Shown: positions 38,066 through 50,691, numbered from the stretch's first letter. The stretch: 64,000 nucleotides of DNA from Taeniopygia guttata (GCF_048771995.1 NC_133063.1:59555310-59619309), one strand, 5' to 3'. A program made the numbers and translations. Notes: generated from the sequence alone by a model not told the origin.

Positions 38066-39072
38066 GGCTTCTAAAAGGAGAAATTGATGACTTTCAGATG
38101 AATTTTTGGTCACACTCTATTGTTTAAAGTAGCAATATCATGAGGTTCATGCACACACACTCCTTCATCTAACACAGAATTTGGTAAAAATCCTTGTTTT
38201 GAGGCCCCAAAACTGACCTCACCTCTGGCTGCTGAGCAAAGACATCTGTTGTGCTTTGTGGCAATGCTTTCAAGCATCCTCATTCTGCAGAAAAGCTTAT
38301 TGGCCTGCGTGCAGGCAGGGTGAGATGTTGCCCCACTACATACACAGTGAGCATGCATTACTGCTGTTCTGGGCTGTGGAACAAACTAAAGCCATGGGAA
38401 AGAGCACTGCTGCAAAAGAAATTAAAAAAAAAACTACACACTTTGGAAGCTGACTCTTCAACTCCTATGATATTTCACCCTGCTGGGTGTCACTGAGGAG
38501 GGGCTGAGATGTCTGTGACATCCTGGGACACCATCTAGTTGCTGCAGAGGAGCCCCAGACTTGGTTCCCAATGGCCATGGGGAGGAAGAAGGGGCACTGA
38601 AGTGAAAGACTGGTAGGAGGCTGGGGGTGAAAGGTGTGTGAGCTCTGGGACAAAAGGACATGTGACACAAAGGCATGTGATCTGTTGCACGGTCAAAAGA
38701 GAAATTTCCACTTTCCTAGCTTCCTGGACCCTTGTTCTCCTCGTTCCCTCATATTTATTTTCAGTAAGCTGAGCTCACACTGAGCTCCTGGAGGACTGGG
38801 CTTGAGGTGGAGGAGGTTCTGGACAGCTCTCAAGCCTTCTTGTATGGACACACACACCGGCCTTCTGCCCCATGAGAGCACGGAACATCATTGGCAGACT
38901 ATCTTCCACTGTGCCACTTCTGATTTTGGTCAGCATGCCTGTATCTCACATCTCCCCAGATGCCTTCCGAGGTGCCATCTGGCCTGCCTGATATTTTTAA
39001 CCAAAGCCAAATCATTTCTATCATAAGAATTTGTAGGATCACGCTAAAGAATTTTCCATCTTTAAATTTTAG

Positions 39073-39188
39073 TGCTCTTCACTTCAGGCAGAACACTGAT
39101 GACCAAAATGAGCATGAGAATGCTGACCCTCATCTCCCCAAGTTTCCAGAAGGTCCTACATCTTATCTGGAAGAGTCAGTACCCCCAG
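39073..39188 (+). other. Weak candidate exon
   Basis: The 116 bp lie between an acceptor-like CTTTAAATTTTAG and a donor (CCCCAG followed by GTATGG). They sit inside a frame open from 38960 to 39412. The bounded part is polar and acidic, including FRQNTDDQNEHENADPHLP, and contains one tyrosine. Its phase fits the candidate exon at 34023-34154, across a would-be intron of 4.9 kb. The acceptor polypyrimidine tract is mediocre and I recognise no family. Treat as a hypothesis only. Confidence 0.15.
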
Positions 39189-41838
39189 GTATGGTGGGAA
39201 AGGCTGCAGCCAGCTCTGAACAGGAGGAAAAACAGGTGCTTGTGACTACCAATGTTCAGAATAACCCACAGGCTGCATTGCAAATCAGTTCCTGCTTCAG
39301 GCTGCAGCACCTCAGATTTATGCCAAATCATTCCAGAACTATCCATTGTTTCATTGATTTGGGGTTATTTCCAGGGCCATTAAAAAGAAAAACAAGATAC
39401 AAATTATCATAAGTAGATGCTCAATTACCAAAGGGTAATTTTAATCTAAGAATCTGTATTGTTATTTTAAAACCTATATACCCAAATGCAATTTAACTTA
39501 TTCTTTACTGGAAGAATTCACAATATCTTCTGTTCTACTTGAGGGACTTTCTTGCCACATTTCATACAGAAAACAAAAGTGACAGAGTTATTATGCTGCT
39601 TTTAATAGAAATAATCTCAAAATTCATGAGCTACTGTCTTCATAAATATGTATTATGAACTTGCCTATTTTAATGTGATTAGATGTGATTTAGATGTTAA
39701 ATAGCAGTGTTCTGGAATACCATATTTGGCTAAGGAAAATTTCAACTTTATGATAACAGCAAGTTTTAAAAGTTTTATTTATAATTTCTATTTTTTTTAA
39801 TAAGGCAGCTATAATATGAAGCGATGCCTTTCAAGCATTTCTAGCACTTTTTCTATCTGCTTCTGTTTCTCTAAGTACACAGAAATTAGCCTTTGGGGGT
39901 AAAATTTCAGATTCTAAAGTACTGACCCAATCTGTTTTGGAAAGTGGGCATAATTTAGTTAAAGGTTATTCTTCTTTCCACCATATTTTGGGTTTTTACT
40001 ATTATAGATACAAAAGACAGTTCAAATGACAGTTTGCTTCTGGAGAAGTAAGCTACTAGGCACTAAATAGTTGTAGCTGCTGGTACAGAAAATAAAGTTC
40101 CTTATCAAGGTCTGAAAAGTTAATAGGGAACATGTCAATCACAAACTTGAGAAAGAGTTGTATGTTGTATTCAAAAAGGATAATCTTTACTTTGGAGTTA
40201 AATTTTATAATAACTGAATGAATCTAAGTTTTTTCAAAGCATTCCTGGCTAATCATGCCTTTGTAGCTGTTCATGGAACAATGTCACACATATATTATTT
40301 ATTCCTGTGTGAAAACCTGGGTGAAGGAGCTGCATGGATCAACTTTTCAGGGTCTTTTCAAACAGTATGAGAGACAGGAAAAATAATAAATAAATACAGA
40401 CATTTCGAGGCAAATGGCTGAGAGCTGATTATAGAAGTAAGGAAAATGTAGGCCCTGAAGTGCAATAATGTTGCAAGTACTTGCTGGAGGGAAAGTACAC
40501 TCCGAACAGAATATGATGGAAAAACAGCTCCAAGGGGGGAAAAAAAGAAGTATGTATGGTTTGAGTTTAAAACCATAACTCATTTACATTAAGAGATCAA
40601 TCAGTGGGAAAATCCATTCTGCAGTGTTAGCCCATCAGTAACAAGCTAATTGAACACAGAGCAAGCAACAGCCTGGGTGGCCTCTTCTCTCTTTTATCTG
40701 CACAGCAAAGCCCAGAGCAGCTCCAAGATCCCCTCTCTGCAAGCCTGGTGCTTCCAGACAGGGTGACCATTCGACTGAGACCAAGGAATGTCATCTGCAG
40801 GAGTGTAACATCTTTGAAATGTATTTCCTTGCTTCTGAATGGGGCTGAGAGCTGTGGTCAGCAGTCACCCGGTGTAGGCTTCTGTGCGGGTCTGGTGCCC
40901 TGGCCACGGGGCAGGAGCTGGGTGGCCATGCTGGAGCTGGAGATGAAGCTGGAGCTTTGTCCAACACACTGTGCTGAGATCTCCAGAAATAAACACACTT
41001 ATGTAACATGCAGAATCGTCCCATCTTTCCCCTGTGTTCTTTTGGCAGAAAACTCACAGGAAATATCCTGTTAGTGGAGATAAAAGGATTGATTTACTCT
41101 GTTCCTGGTAATACATAATTGCTTAATCACAAGCACATAATTAAACTCCATTGGGAAGGTTACAGTGACAATGATTGCCCAGCAAAGACCAGTTCCCCCA
41201 GAGACGCTATGTTTACATCAGCTGTATTTTTTTATAATTGGTAAAAGGGGAAATGCACTAAAAAACCTGAATGTTTGGCAAGAGCTGTGGAGGCTTGGGG
41301 CAAAGGAGGATGGACACAGCCAGAGGGGCACCAACAGATGAAGGGGAGAGAAGGTTTTAAATTATTTCCTTCACTAACTGAACTATTTGTGGAAGCTGTC
41401 TCTTTGCAAAAGCAGTTCTTGTGTACTGAGGAGGTCACCAAGCTCAGCAAGTTCTAAAGAGGCCTCTAATCTGCTGAGCACCCTCCCAGACAGTGCCAAC
41501 ACTGGGGCCCACCTGACCCCACCATCCACCCTCCAAAGGTTGCTCATGTGGATGGCATGAGGCCCAGGGGAGCCAGGGTACCACCAGTGGCCAGAACAGC
41601 TGTGGCATACCCATATTTGAAACAGCAGATTCAGTGGGGAGTCACAGCTCCCCAGCACAGAGACACCACTACCCAGCTTATCACTGAAAGTAGCAAACAG
41701 AAAGCTGCTCTTCCCTGTCACAGGAGGCACTTTTGCAAACTGGTGCATGAGTCATAAGTCCTTTTAATGAAACTTGTTCTTCAGTCATCTGGAAGTCAGA
41801 GCTAAAGATACTTTTTAATTTCTTTGTTATGCAAATTC

Positions 41839-41870
41839 TGTATTAGGCACTCACTGTATTAGGCACCCAC
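41839..41870. repeat. 16-bp tandem duplication
   Basis: TGTATTAGGCACTCAC is followed directly by TGTATTAGGCACCCAC, differing at one base. Confidence 0.92.
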
Positions 41871-43223
41871 CATGAAGGAGCAGTAGTTTGCTGAGACTGA
41901 CAGACTTATGTGCATGTCCACAACTCCAAGGCTTCCCCAATAACTGTGTGAATGATGAGGTCCTTTTTGTGCACAGAAGAACGCTGCATTCATTTTTATC
42001 ACTGGTGATGAAGAAAGTATGAGAACTTAAAAACAAAATAAAAATCTTCAGTGCACAAGAAATGCTGTGTTCCTATCAGAGAGAAGAGACCCAGTTCCAG
42101 TTTGTGGGAGACAGCCTGTAAGTGCAAGTAAAGAGCATCAATTTGCAACCTGCAGAGCAAAAGAAGAAAACTCTCTACTTCAGAAAATGGTACTTCCTTT
42201 GAGCTGGCAAGAAATATTTCAATAACAGGTTGTGGAGAATGTAACTTCAAAGTTTGGAAGTTGACGGAGTTTTGGAAGCAGTTGCTGAAATTTGCATCCA
42301 AAAGTGATTTAACTTCCCCAGTAAGTGATGTGTACACATGGCACACACTACTAAATCACATATGCACTCAATGTATGAACTCCCACTTTCTTGACTTCCC
42401 ATTCCAGCTTTAACATTTTTTCCAGTATAAAAAGACATTAATCAAGCTTGCAATAGGATGTGTGTATAAATGCCAAAGAAAAAATTAAAATCAACTGCTA
42501 TTTGAAAATTTCTGAGCCTGGAGTACTTTGTTTGGATACTTAATGCCATGTGAATCCTGTACACCATTGTAGGCAACCAGTTAATGGAAGAACTCTTTAG
42601 GCCAAAGCTATTCCAAGTTTGGCTTTCTTTGGTAGCATGACCTTTTATAGTGACCAAAATAGTTATACAATCATCTGGATATGTGGGGCAAACTGTTTTT
42701 CTGTGAACTGGTTCCTTAGAGTATGGTAATTCATTAAAAAAGCATCTTCTTTGCTCCTGCCAAAGAGGAAATATTCTGTCCAGAAAAGAGAAATGGGGGG
42801 GACATTACTGAGAATGCATTATCTAACATCTTCTTTCCCTCAACTTACTCTCCTGAGAAAGTATGATTTCCTGAGATCATATGGAAGAAGAATGGCAACA
42901 GCCTGCAGTATGTGAAAGGTTTCTGCAACAAAATAGAATTCTTTCAGCCTAAAAGTACAATCAAAGCATCTTACTGAAAGTTTTTAGGAGAAATCTTTCT
43001 TTTGAGAACTTGTCAGCATAATTATGGTAGGAACAAATTTACCAAAACAAATCTTCACTTTATGAATGCTGGTAGGTGTCATCTCTAAAAATGTTTAGAT
43101 ACAATACAGGAAGAGAATGAGACAGAAAATTTTTACATCTTGCTTAATACTCTAAAATTATCACCATCACTGCTAAATAAGAAGGGACACTTGGAAAAGC
43201 TGTCATTTTTCACTTGATAATAT

Positions 43224-43311
43224 TTAAATCTACTTGTACAGGTTCATCTGTACCTGTACAAGTAGATTTAACTTGTACAGGTACAACTTGTAGATTTAAC
43301 TTGTACAGGTA
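43224..43311. repeat. Perfect 20-bp hairpin joined to a 28-bp-period tandem repeat
   Basis: TTAAATCTACTTGTACAGGT (43224-43243) pairs perfectly with its reverse complement at 43252-43271, across an 8-base loop. The right arm is part of a 22-bp unit at 43262-43283, repeated exactly at 43290-43311 after a 6-base spacer. The same core therefore exists once in inverted and twice in direct orientation within 88 bp. Confidence 0.95.
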
Positions 43312-44828
43312 ATGAAAGATGCAGCAGCTTGAGCCTCATCTCATTTGGTGGAAATTCTGTTACTTTTCCCTCCCCTCCCTTTCATTTTTTCATTTTGAGT
43401 ACTATCATACCTTCCCCAAACACATGAGAAGGTGCATGTCTTATCCCACGAAATAGGTAGAGGCCAGGAAGATAGCAGCCATTCTGAAAGCAGAGGTGTA
43501 TGTCACCTTCCATGTTGCAGGATTAGCTGAGACACCTGTGATGTTTCATTTCCATGAGCACGTCCTCAATCCTTCCATTTGGTAGGAGATATGGAAGATA
43601 CAGGCTGGCAGCTCCTAATATGCATCAGGTTTGCATCATATCTTGGTTTGCTTCACAAGTCATCCCAGCAGTGAGGTGAGGAAGGCATGTACCTGTGTCC
43701 ACCAGCCTCTGCCTGCTACAGGGCAGCAGAGTGGATCTGTGTCCAGTGAGAAGTGTCACAGTAGGAATAGGGAGGAAAAGGAGAAACAGTAGGAGAAAAT
43801 AGGGAGAAAACAGGAAAAAATGAGACTAGGAGAAAATAAAAAGAAAACATGCTTTTCAAGCACAGCAGAATGCATTTGCCTCTATCTCTATTTCCCTCAC
43901 ACTTCTATTTTCAAACTCTGTTACCACGTATCTGAAAAGCATGTTGGATGCTTTGAGGCCAATACGCAGCATACCACAAGCAAACAGGAATGCTCTTATT
44001 CAGAGACATAAATTATATGATGCTGGGCATGGACCCTGAACTCATTTGCAGCATGATGGGCATCTTTCTGATGATATCCCACAGAGTAATCACAAATTAT
44101 TTTGGGGTAACAAGACCCTCCTGGGACAAAATACGTTAGCAGTGCATTCATTTACAATCACTTGGCACAGCTGAAGTTTTGCTCCTACTGGGTTAGAAAC
44201 AGGACCTGAAATATCAGAGCCTACTGAAATACCTCATGGTCGACATCAATGATGCAAATGCAATTAATATTTCTGCCTGGTCTGTTATGACTCTGCTTTC
44301 CTAATGCAGTAGAGTAGTTAGAAAAGCAATGGCACATAATGGCACATAAACACTTTCCAAGTGGCTGTCCTATTAAGGTTATGCAAGACCCAGGGCAGTC
44401 TTCTGTGACGTCAACTCTGGCTCCTGGCCTGACACACAGTTACACAACAGGACAAGGCAAGGGCAGAAAATGGAGATGCTCTGGAGTTATCAATTTTTTT
44501 AAATACAGTTTAAGCACATAGCTTCTGTTGCCATCACTGGGAAGACATCAGTCAGGTAAACAGCAGTGAGGAGAGTTATGGTCACACTTGGACATTTTTT
44601 TTCCTTTTCTGTATATTATTCTTTATTCTTCTTTTCCTGTATCTATCCTGATTTTCCCTCTCTGAGAGTCTTGGCAAGGGAGCAAAAGAAGCTCAAAAGT
44701 ACATAGTTTATGACTGAGTAATGCTCTGCTAAAGGCAGAGAATGTCTCTTTTTTTTTTTTTTTTTTCATGGTTTCATTTTCATGGTTTTTTTCTTACTTT
44801 GTGCATAAGCTGTTAGCCTTGAAGCCCT
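43312..44828. other. Unique sequence, no gene found
   Basis: No gene or classified repeat is visible apart from a T18 run at 44749-44766. Confidence 0.55.
44749..44766. repeat. Poly(T) run, 18 T
   Basis: Uninterrupted homopolymer about 60 bp upstream of the perfect hairpin at 44829. Confidence 0.9.
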
Positions 44829-44878
44829 ACTGATATTTATGATTCCTTCCACACTAGGAAGGAATCATAAATATCAGT
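44829..44878. repeat. Perfect 22-bp-arm hairpin with 6-base loop
   Basis: The left arm is 44829-44850 (starting ACTGATATTTATGATT) and the right arm 44857-44878 is its exact reverse complement. The loop is ACACTA. Such a perfect, short-loop inverted repeat is typical of a recent template-switch event during replication. A precursor-microRNA origin is less likely, because real precursors usually have bulges. Confidence 0.97.
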
Positions 44879-45130
44879 ATTTATTTTTTTTGATTTGTGC
44901 TGGTTGTGCTGGTGGGAGTTTGGTCCAGCACTAGGGGAAATCACAAGCAGGGAAAGGAAATGTCATGTCACGTTGCATAGGAAAGGGATTCAACACAAAC
45001 TTTTTTCCTCACTTCCTGCTTAAGCCCACTGCATTATACCAATGAAAGCTGAACATAAATGGAAGTGCATCTGCAGTGAAGAAGAGCTCCAGGTTCCACT
45101 CTTGGAGGATAGGATCTGCTGGTCTCACTT

Positions 45131-45135
45131 CCCAG
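45131..45135. repeat. Candidate left target-site duplication of the LTR
   Basis: CCCAG directly precedes the proposed LTR start (TG at 45136). The same five bases follow the LTR end at 46195-46199. A 5-bp match next to TG is suggestive but can arise by chance within about 1 kb (a few percent). Confidence 0.5.
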
Positions 45136-46025
45136 TGCTGTTTGAAGAGATCAGGGATCTCATCTGGGAGAAATGTCATTTCCTTCATTAGCCAGCCTTT
45201 TTGAATGCTATTTTGCTCTCTCTCAATTTAAAACCATGCAGATAACCCTGGCAGAGGAGGAAGCTGCTTCTCAGAGCACAGACAAAGCCCTGTGAAAGGA
45301 TGTCCTAATGCTCCTCGGAGGAACAAGGCTGTGTGAAGGAACTACGGATTCTCTTTACTGGTGAGAGAAGTCTACATGGGATGGGCACGTGGCTGCTGGC
45401 CTTGCCTGCTGAGCTCCACACCACAGCCAGCAGAGAGGAGTGGGCTGGCAGCATAAGCACAGGCAGGAGAACCAGGACGTGCAGCACCTGCAACCTGAGC
45501 AAGGGGAAAGACAGAGAAGAGGGGTAGCATGTACTGGTATCTGTTATCCAGCTATTGGACACGCTACCCAAAGGAAAGGCCTCTGGCCAGCTGTGGGAAA
45601 TGGAAGGACAGAGAGCTCCCAAGGCCTTGAGTATACAAGTTCAGAGATAGAGATGGATACAGTGTTTGGCATAAGGCCTTGGAGAAAGCTTGGAGCTTTA
45701 GAATAGAATAGTGAAGCAGACAAGAAGTAAGAATAAAGATTTGTAGTTTAAGCAGAAATATGTTTGAAGCAAGTAAATATAGGCCTCATATAAGGGAACA
45801 AATATATTAAGCAAGATAGTAGAAGATAGTAGAAAACAATTAAAGTTTAACAATAGATCTTGTAGAGTTGCTAAAATGTAAAAGATACAGCAATAAGTTT
45901 CTGTGGAGTTATATGATTGCATAGAAAAAGATGGATTGTGGTAAATCATGTAAAATGTAGCAATAAGCAATTGGTTGTGAAGGTGCTAGCGAGCTTTGTG
46001 GAAGTAGCTGATTGGGTAAGAAACT

Positions 46026-46033
46026 TATAAAAG
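46026..46033 (+). promoter_or_regulatory. LTR TATA box
   Basis: TATAAAAG, placed about 110 bp upstream of the LTR polyadenylation signal and 11 bp after an ATTGG box. This is the expected core promoter of the U3 region. Confidence 0.75.
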
Positions 46034-46137
46034 ACATGGTACCTAGAATTATAACGGCTTCTGAAGCAAGGCTTCTAATGTGATATCTTTGGATGTAACA
46101 TCCTTACAGTCTCACCCTTCCATGAGACTGATTTCTC

Positions 46138-46143
46138 AATAAA
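46138..46143 (+). terminator. LTR polyadenylation signal AATAAA
   Basis: A canonical AATAAA about 50 bp before the LTR end, consistent with the R/U5 boundary layout of a retroviral LTR. Confidence 0.75.
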
Positions 46144-46194
46144 CTATCTTTTAAACATCTCATCAGTCAACCCCATCTTTCTGTATCCCGAACA

Positions 46195-47325
46195 CCCAGT
46201 CAAAAGTGCTTTCTGGAAAACACCTGACAGCCAAGAGATGTATGAAGCCCAGTGCTTCCCTGTTCCTCCTCAAAACATTCACAGATTGCTACTTAATTTC
46301 CATATTTTTCCATTAGTCTACCTAAAGAACTGTTCATTCAGTTGCTCAGTCAGGAGAATGCATTTGCTTGACATACTGGAGTCCTATCTACTTATATGTG
46401 TAGTTATCCTTTCTACTTACACCCATTTTAGGCCTTGTCAGAATAAAACTGTGAAACTTTTCAGACAAAACCAGTATTGGTAATGAAGGTTTGAATTGCA
46501 AGCACTGATAAAGCTCAGTCTGAAATAAACATTTTGTCTCAAATTATCTGCTACAATTTTATGTATTTTTTTGTCTCTGACACATACCGGCTTGCACTAA
46601 TTTATTTTAGTGATACCTTGGAAGAAGACACCAGAGAAAAAACACTCAGCCAAGGGTTTCCCTGTTGGTGAAGAAAATCACACCTGAAGCACAAAGTGAC
46701 CTATTCTATATGAAGTCAGAAAGAGCAAAACCTCGGATTTGAAAAACTCTGGAGTTTTGTGGAATGTTTGATACTGATCTGACACGTGTGACTCAAGCCT
46801 TTGTGGCCCATTGTATGTTGGGGTGTTTTTTTGATGAAGAAAATAACCAATAAATCCAGGTCTGAATGGTCATGATCCCTGGAAGTCTATGCATTAAAAT
46901 ACAATCAACCAATTCAGAATACTGGCCTTTTTTCCTTTAGTTCCATGTTTCATCCTCACCATCTCCCTTAACCATCCTTGGTAAGGTTTTTTCTGCAGGA
47001 TGTGTATTTTATACCCTGACATCTTGGTACAAATATTTTATTGTCAGAATTGGGACACAACTATGCTTGCAATCCAACTACCTATTGTGGATTTCATGTG
47101 TCTGAACTTGTGACTGTCTGTGAAAAATTTAAGCTTTTCTGTTCCCTCTCTAGTCCTCCCAATTCATTTGGAACCATCATTCAGGGAAAAGAGACCTTCT
47201 CAGTGAAAAGCAGCTGTCTTTCTCTTAGTTTATAAAAAGTCACTGGATTTCTCTGAAGCAGTACAAATTCCTTGCATTTTATAAAACAGCTGTTCCACTT
47301 GAATGTTAATGCTGCCTTCAAATTA
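46195..47325. other. Unique sequence, no gene found
   Basis: It begins with CCCAG, the candidate right target duplication of the LTR. No primer-binding site or retroviral coding sequence follows. No gene seen. Confidence 0.6.
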
Positions 47326-47483
<158 letters not shown>

Positions 47484-47568
47484 CTCACACCTTTCAAAGA
47501 AGCCCTTCACAAAATGTGTTTGCATCAGAGATGCAACTGCTGGACTTCCATCTCAATGTTGCTATTGT

Positions 47569-47623
47569 TCTCATCTCATCTCATATCTCATCTCATCTCA
47601 TCTCAACATCTTATCTCATCTCA
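47569..47623. repeat. Imperfect (TCTCA)n array
   Basis: A pentanucleotide repeat with several interruptions, 87 bp after the GT array. Confidence 0.9.
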
Positions 47624-50600
47624 CATTTGCTGTTATCACTCTCAGATGTGACTTCCCAACCACAAGAAATTGTTTTGCGTTGGTATCAGCCTAATTGATC
47701 TGTATTTTCTTTGTCTGAAATAAGTTTTTAGTACCAAAAATAAGGAAGGGATCTTATTGCGAACTCTTCAGTTGTTATGGGGCAAAATTCAGGTAAGACG
47801 GTACATTTCCACAGGTCAAGATCCATAGGAGAGTAAACTTTCTTTCAGAATACTTGCTTTAGTCTGCCTTAACCTAAGTCATCCTTGCTGTGCTTGGAAA
47901 GAACATGAATCAGGCCATCAAGTGCTAAAATGAGCTGTCATGTCCTCACACCCAACTCTGTCAATCCTGGCACTATTTTGTCTAACCGGTTCTTTAATAC
48001 CTCTGAATAGCTCTGTAATAGCTTGCTCCTCCCAGAAAGTTAGTCCAGGTTCTGTCTGCCCTCACAGTCCCCTCTTTCTAGCCTGTATCTCTTCCAGGTC
48101 ATCCAAGATCCTCAGTTTCTGGGAAATTAGATGAGTTCAGCTCACATCAGTGAAGTTTCATCGTTAAACATGCTTTGAAGGTATGACCTAGTACTGTCAA
48201 AACTCAGTCCTTTCACTTCCCTCTTAATTTTTCTCTGTTCCTACCTTTTATCTCTTGATAGATTCACAATGTTCCTTCCACTCACTTTAACATCTAAGCA
48301 GTGTGAAAGTGCTGATGCTCACTCCTACATACCATCATCAGCATTCAGCTCCCTTCTTCTGTTCATATTTCTGAAACTTTCAAATCTTCATCTTCACACA
48401 TGCCCACTAACAGCATTCTGCTAGGAATCAAAAAAACATATCAGACGTCAAACATGTAAAGAAGTTTCTGAGATAATTTTCCAGCCCTGTCTTTCTGAGC
48501 AAATAAACCTTCATTTTGTGACCCTCATCTGACTTCCTGAGTTCAAATTTTCAGGAATTACCTTTAATACCACTCATATGGCAAAAGCTCTGCCAGTTTC
48601 TCTGTCATTATGTGTATCTACCGAAGTCTGTCATGATCTCAGTCACTACTGTCCATTTGACCTCTTGCCAAAAGGGAAGTTTTATGTTTTCTTCAATTTG
48701 TCCTTTTTGAATACACAGCTTTTCAGAGGTGTCCTAGTTCTTCTGGAAAGAAAAAGGCTGGTTCTCCATGTGATTTCAGTCCTTTCCTTAAACCCTGCTC
48801 TGACTGCAAATGTCTAATTATAAACTATGAGGTACTACGATCTTTTTAAATTAACTTATTTGACAAGTTTGAATACAATTAAACCATAAATCATTGACAA
48901 ATGCCCAGGTGCAAATCTGTTAACTTTTGCAAGAATGACTTGCCTATCATCCTTGCTTTAATTTTCCCCTGCTCATCTTCTAACTCCTCATGTATTAGGT
49001 CTTCAATAAGCAGAATGAGCTACAAATGTAATATCATTCACTATGTGTTTGGACAGACATATATCTCTATTCTATTTCCCACCCCTACTTAGATTGTTTG
49101 TTGTATTATAAGCCCAGCATGGCCTAGGAGTTAGCTGAAACCCCTACAGCCCCTGAACCTTGCAGTGATATCTCTGGGATGTGCCTGCCATGTACTTCTA
49201 GGTTTAGCGGAGCAGAGTATGGCAGTGGTCTCATAGTCATGGTTCAAATTTTGTGCCACAGCAGTGGCGCACAGGCAGATTTTGCTGGCATCAGCAAGGC
49301 ACCTCCTTGGAAAAGCCTTTGTATTTTGACCATTGTGTTAGATACAGAAAATATGAAGAATTCTTCCTTAGGTTTGATCTGAGGACAGCTGACAGTCTTG
49401 TTCCCCCAGACAAGGGATGCTCTTAGCCATAGACTTTACAGTAGAGACCTTTTATTGCAGCCTAAATTTTCCCATCTTGGAGGCCTGCTATGGAGACTGT
49501 TTATTTGGTTGTTGTTAGGCTAATTATTTAATTTGGACTTTGATTAAATAAAAACATATTATCATTTGGCAATTACACAGAACAGTTTATAGATAGCAGT
49601 TAGCAAATTATTTAAAGATGAGAAGTCAGAAGCTTGTTTGAAATTCTGGTTATTCATAATCCACATGGTCTCAAGGTCTTTTTATGTTTTGTTTTTGTTC
49701 ATTTTACTGTTTTTTTTGTTCCTAGAAATAACTTCCCATAGTCTTGCTTCATCTAGTAGGTTCTGTGTCTATTGTTATACACTTCTGTTATGAATCTGCT
49801 CTAACCTGTACACCTTCACTTTCTTATTTGTTCCAGAATTTCCTGCGCCTTACTGTGATACAATTAATCACTTCATCAAAAGAATTATACCCTCCAATAC
49901 TTAGATACCCTCCAATGCTGATACCCTCCAATACTTGGATAAGTATTTAGATAAGTACCTTAACACAGAAAATTTTGAATTTGTGTAGAGGGGACCACAG
50001 TGACGGTAATGGTTCAGTGTGAATATTTGTCTTCAGGAACTGCTGGAATGACAAGACATTACAAAATGGACTAATGCACTGGCAATGGCAAATACCATGT
50101 AGAAATAGCAGATGTGCTCAGTTGTCTCCATTGAAGACACAATCAAATCTCACATTGCTGCCTATCCATCTGAAAAAACATCTCTGCAATACAGCCACAA
50201 GCAGTTAAGCATTAATGAGAGCCAGACTTGTGATTCAACTCTTGCTGAAGACATTCACAAGGCTACTGAAAATCTAATAAAAACATTTCTGCTTTGGGTC
50301 ATGAGCAGAGACCCCAAAAGCTTCTTTCTGTTTTGTTCTACACCTGCAGAATCACCGGATATATAAATGAGAACAACATGAACTGGCAGCATGGCCTGAA
50401 TGGAGGCATGGCTTGGGGCAGAGCTCAGCCTGGCTGCCAAGCAGCCTCATGCACCAGCGATCTCTGAGATCTGCTCCTCTCAGGATGATAAAGACAAAAA
50501 TCTCCTTTCTCACACCTTCCCCACTTTTCTCAGAAGCAGGCCAGATCCACATAATTAAATAGACTGTCTTCCAGGAACATCAGCCTTGAAAACAGAGGAG

Positions 50601-50691
50601 ACTAGAACTGTCACAAATACCTTGCTGTTTGTAGGGCTGCTGAGAAAAACAAAAATATGGAAGTTAAAGGGCATTAAAATGTAATTATTTT
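47624..50691. other. Unique sequence, no gene found
   Basis: No gene or classified repeat is visible. It contains a small three-unit tandem repeat at 49887-49938. Confidence 0.55.
49887..49938. repeat. Three-unit tandem repeat, 16-18 bp
   Basis: ATACCCTCCAATACTTAG, then a 16-bp variant (ATACCCTCCAATGCTG), then ATACCCTCCAATACTTGG. Confidence 0.93.

Larger units (their letters stand above)
36771..43223. other. Unique sequence, no gene found
   Basis: Apart from the 42-bp duplication, the candidate exon at 39073 and a 16-bp tandem duplication at 41839-41870, I recognise nothing. GC-richer patches at about 38460-38900, 40690-40990 and 41270-41760 show frames on both strands without identity. Confidence 0.5.
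45136..46194 (+). mobile_element. Solo LTR of an avian endogenous retrovirus (plus orientation)
   Basis: A promoter-to-polyadenylation layout is visible: an inverted CCAAT box (ATTGG, 46011-46015), a TATA box (TATAAAAG, 46026-46033) and AATAAA at 46138-46143. A short U5 then ends in CCCGAACA at 46194. The TATA-to-AATAAA spacing of about 110 bp fits U3, start site and a short R region. The proposed start, TG at 45136, gives terminal TG and CA and a matching CCCAG on both flanks. No primer-binding site or retroviral gene follows, so it is most likely a solo LTR. The 3' half is secure. The 5' border is less certain, because 45136-45690 is less familiar. Confidence 0.75.

Noticed and set aside
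43224-43311. Possible CRISPR-like repeat array
   Set aside because: Only two direct copies with a 6-base spacer, in a vertebrate nuclear context.
44829-44878. Possible microRNA precursor
   Set aside because: The stem is perfectly paired, short and looped by six bases without bulges, which fits a template-switch inverted repeat better.
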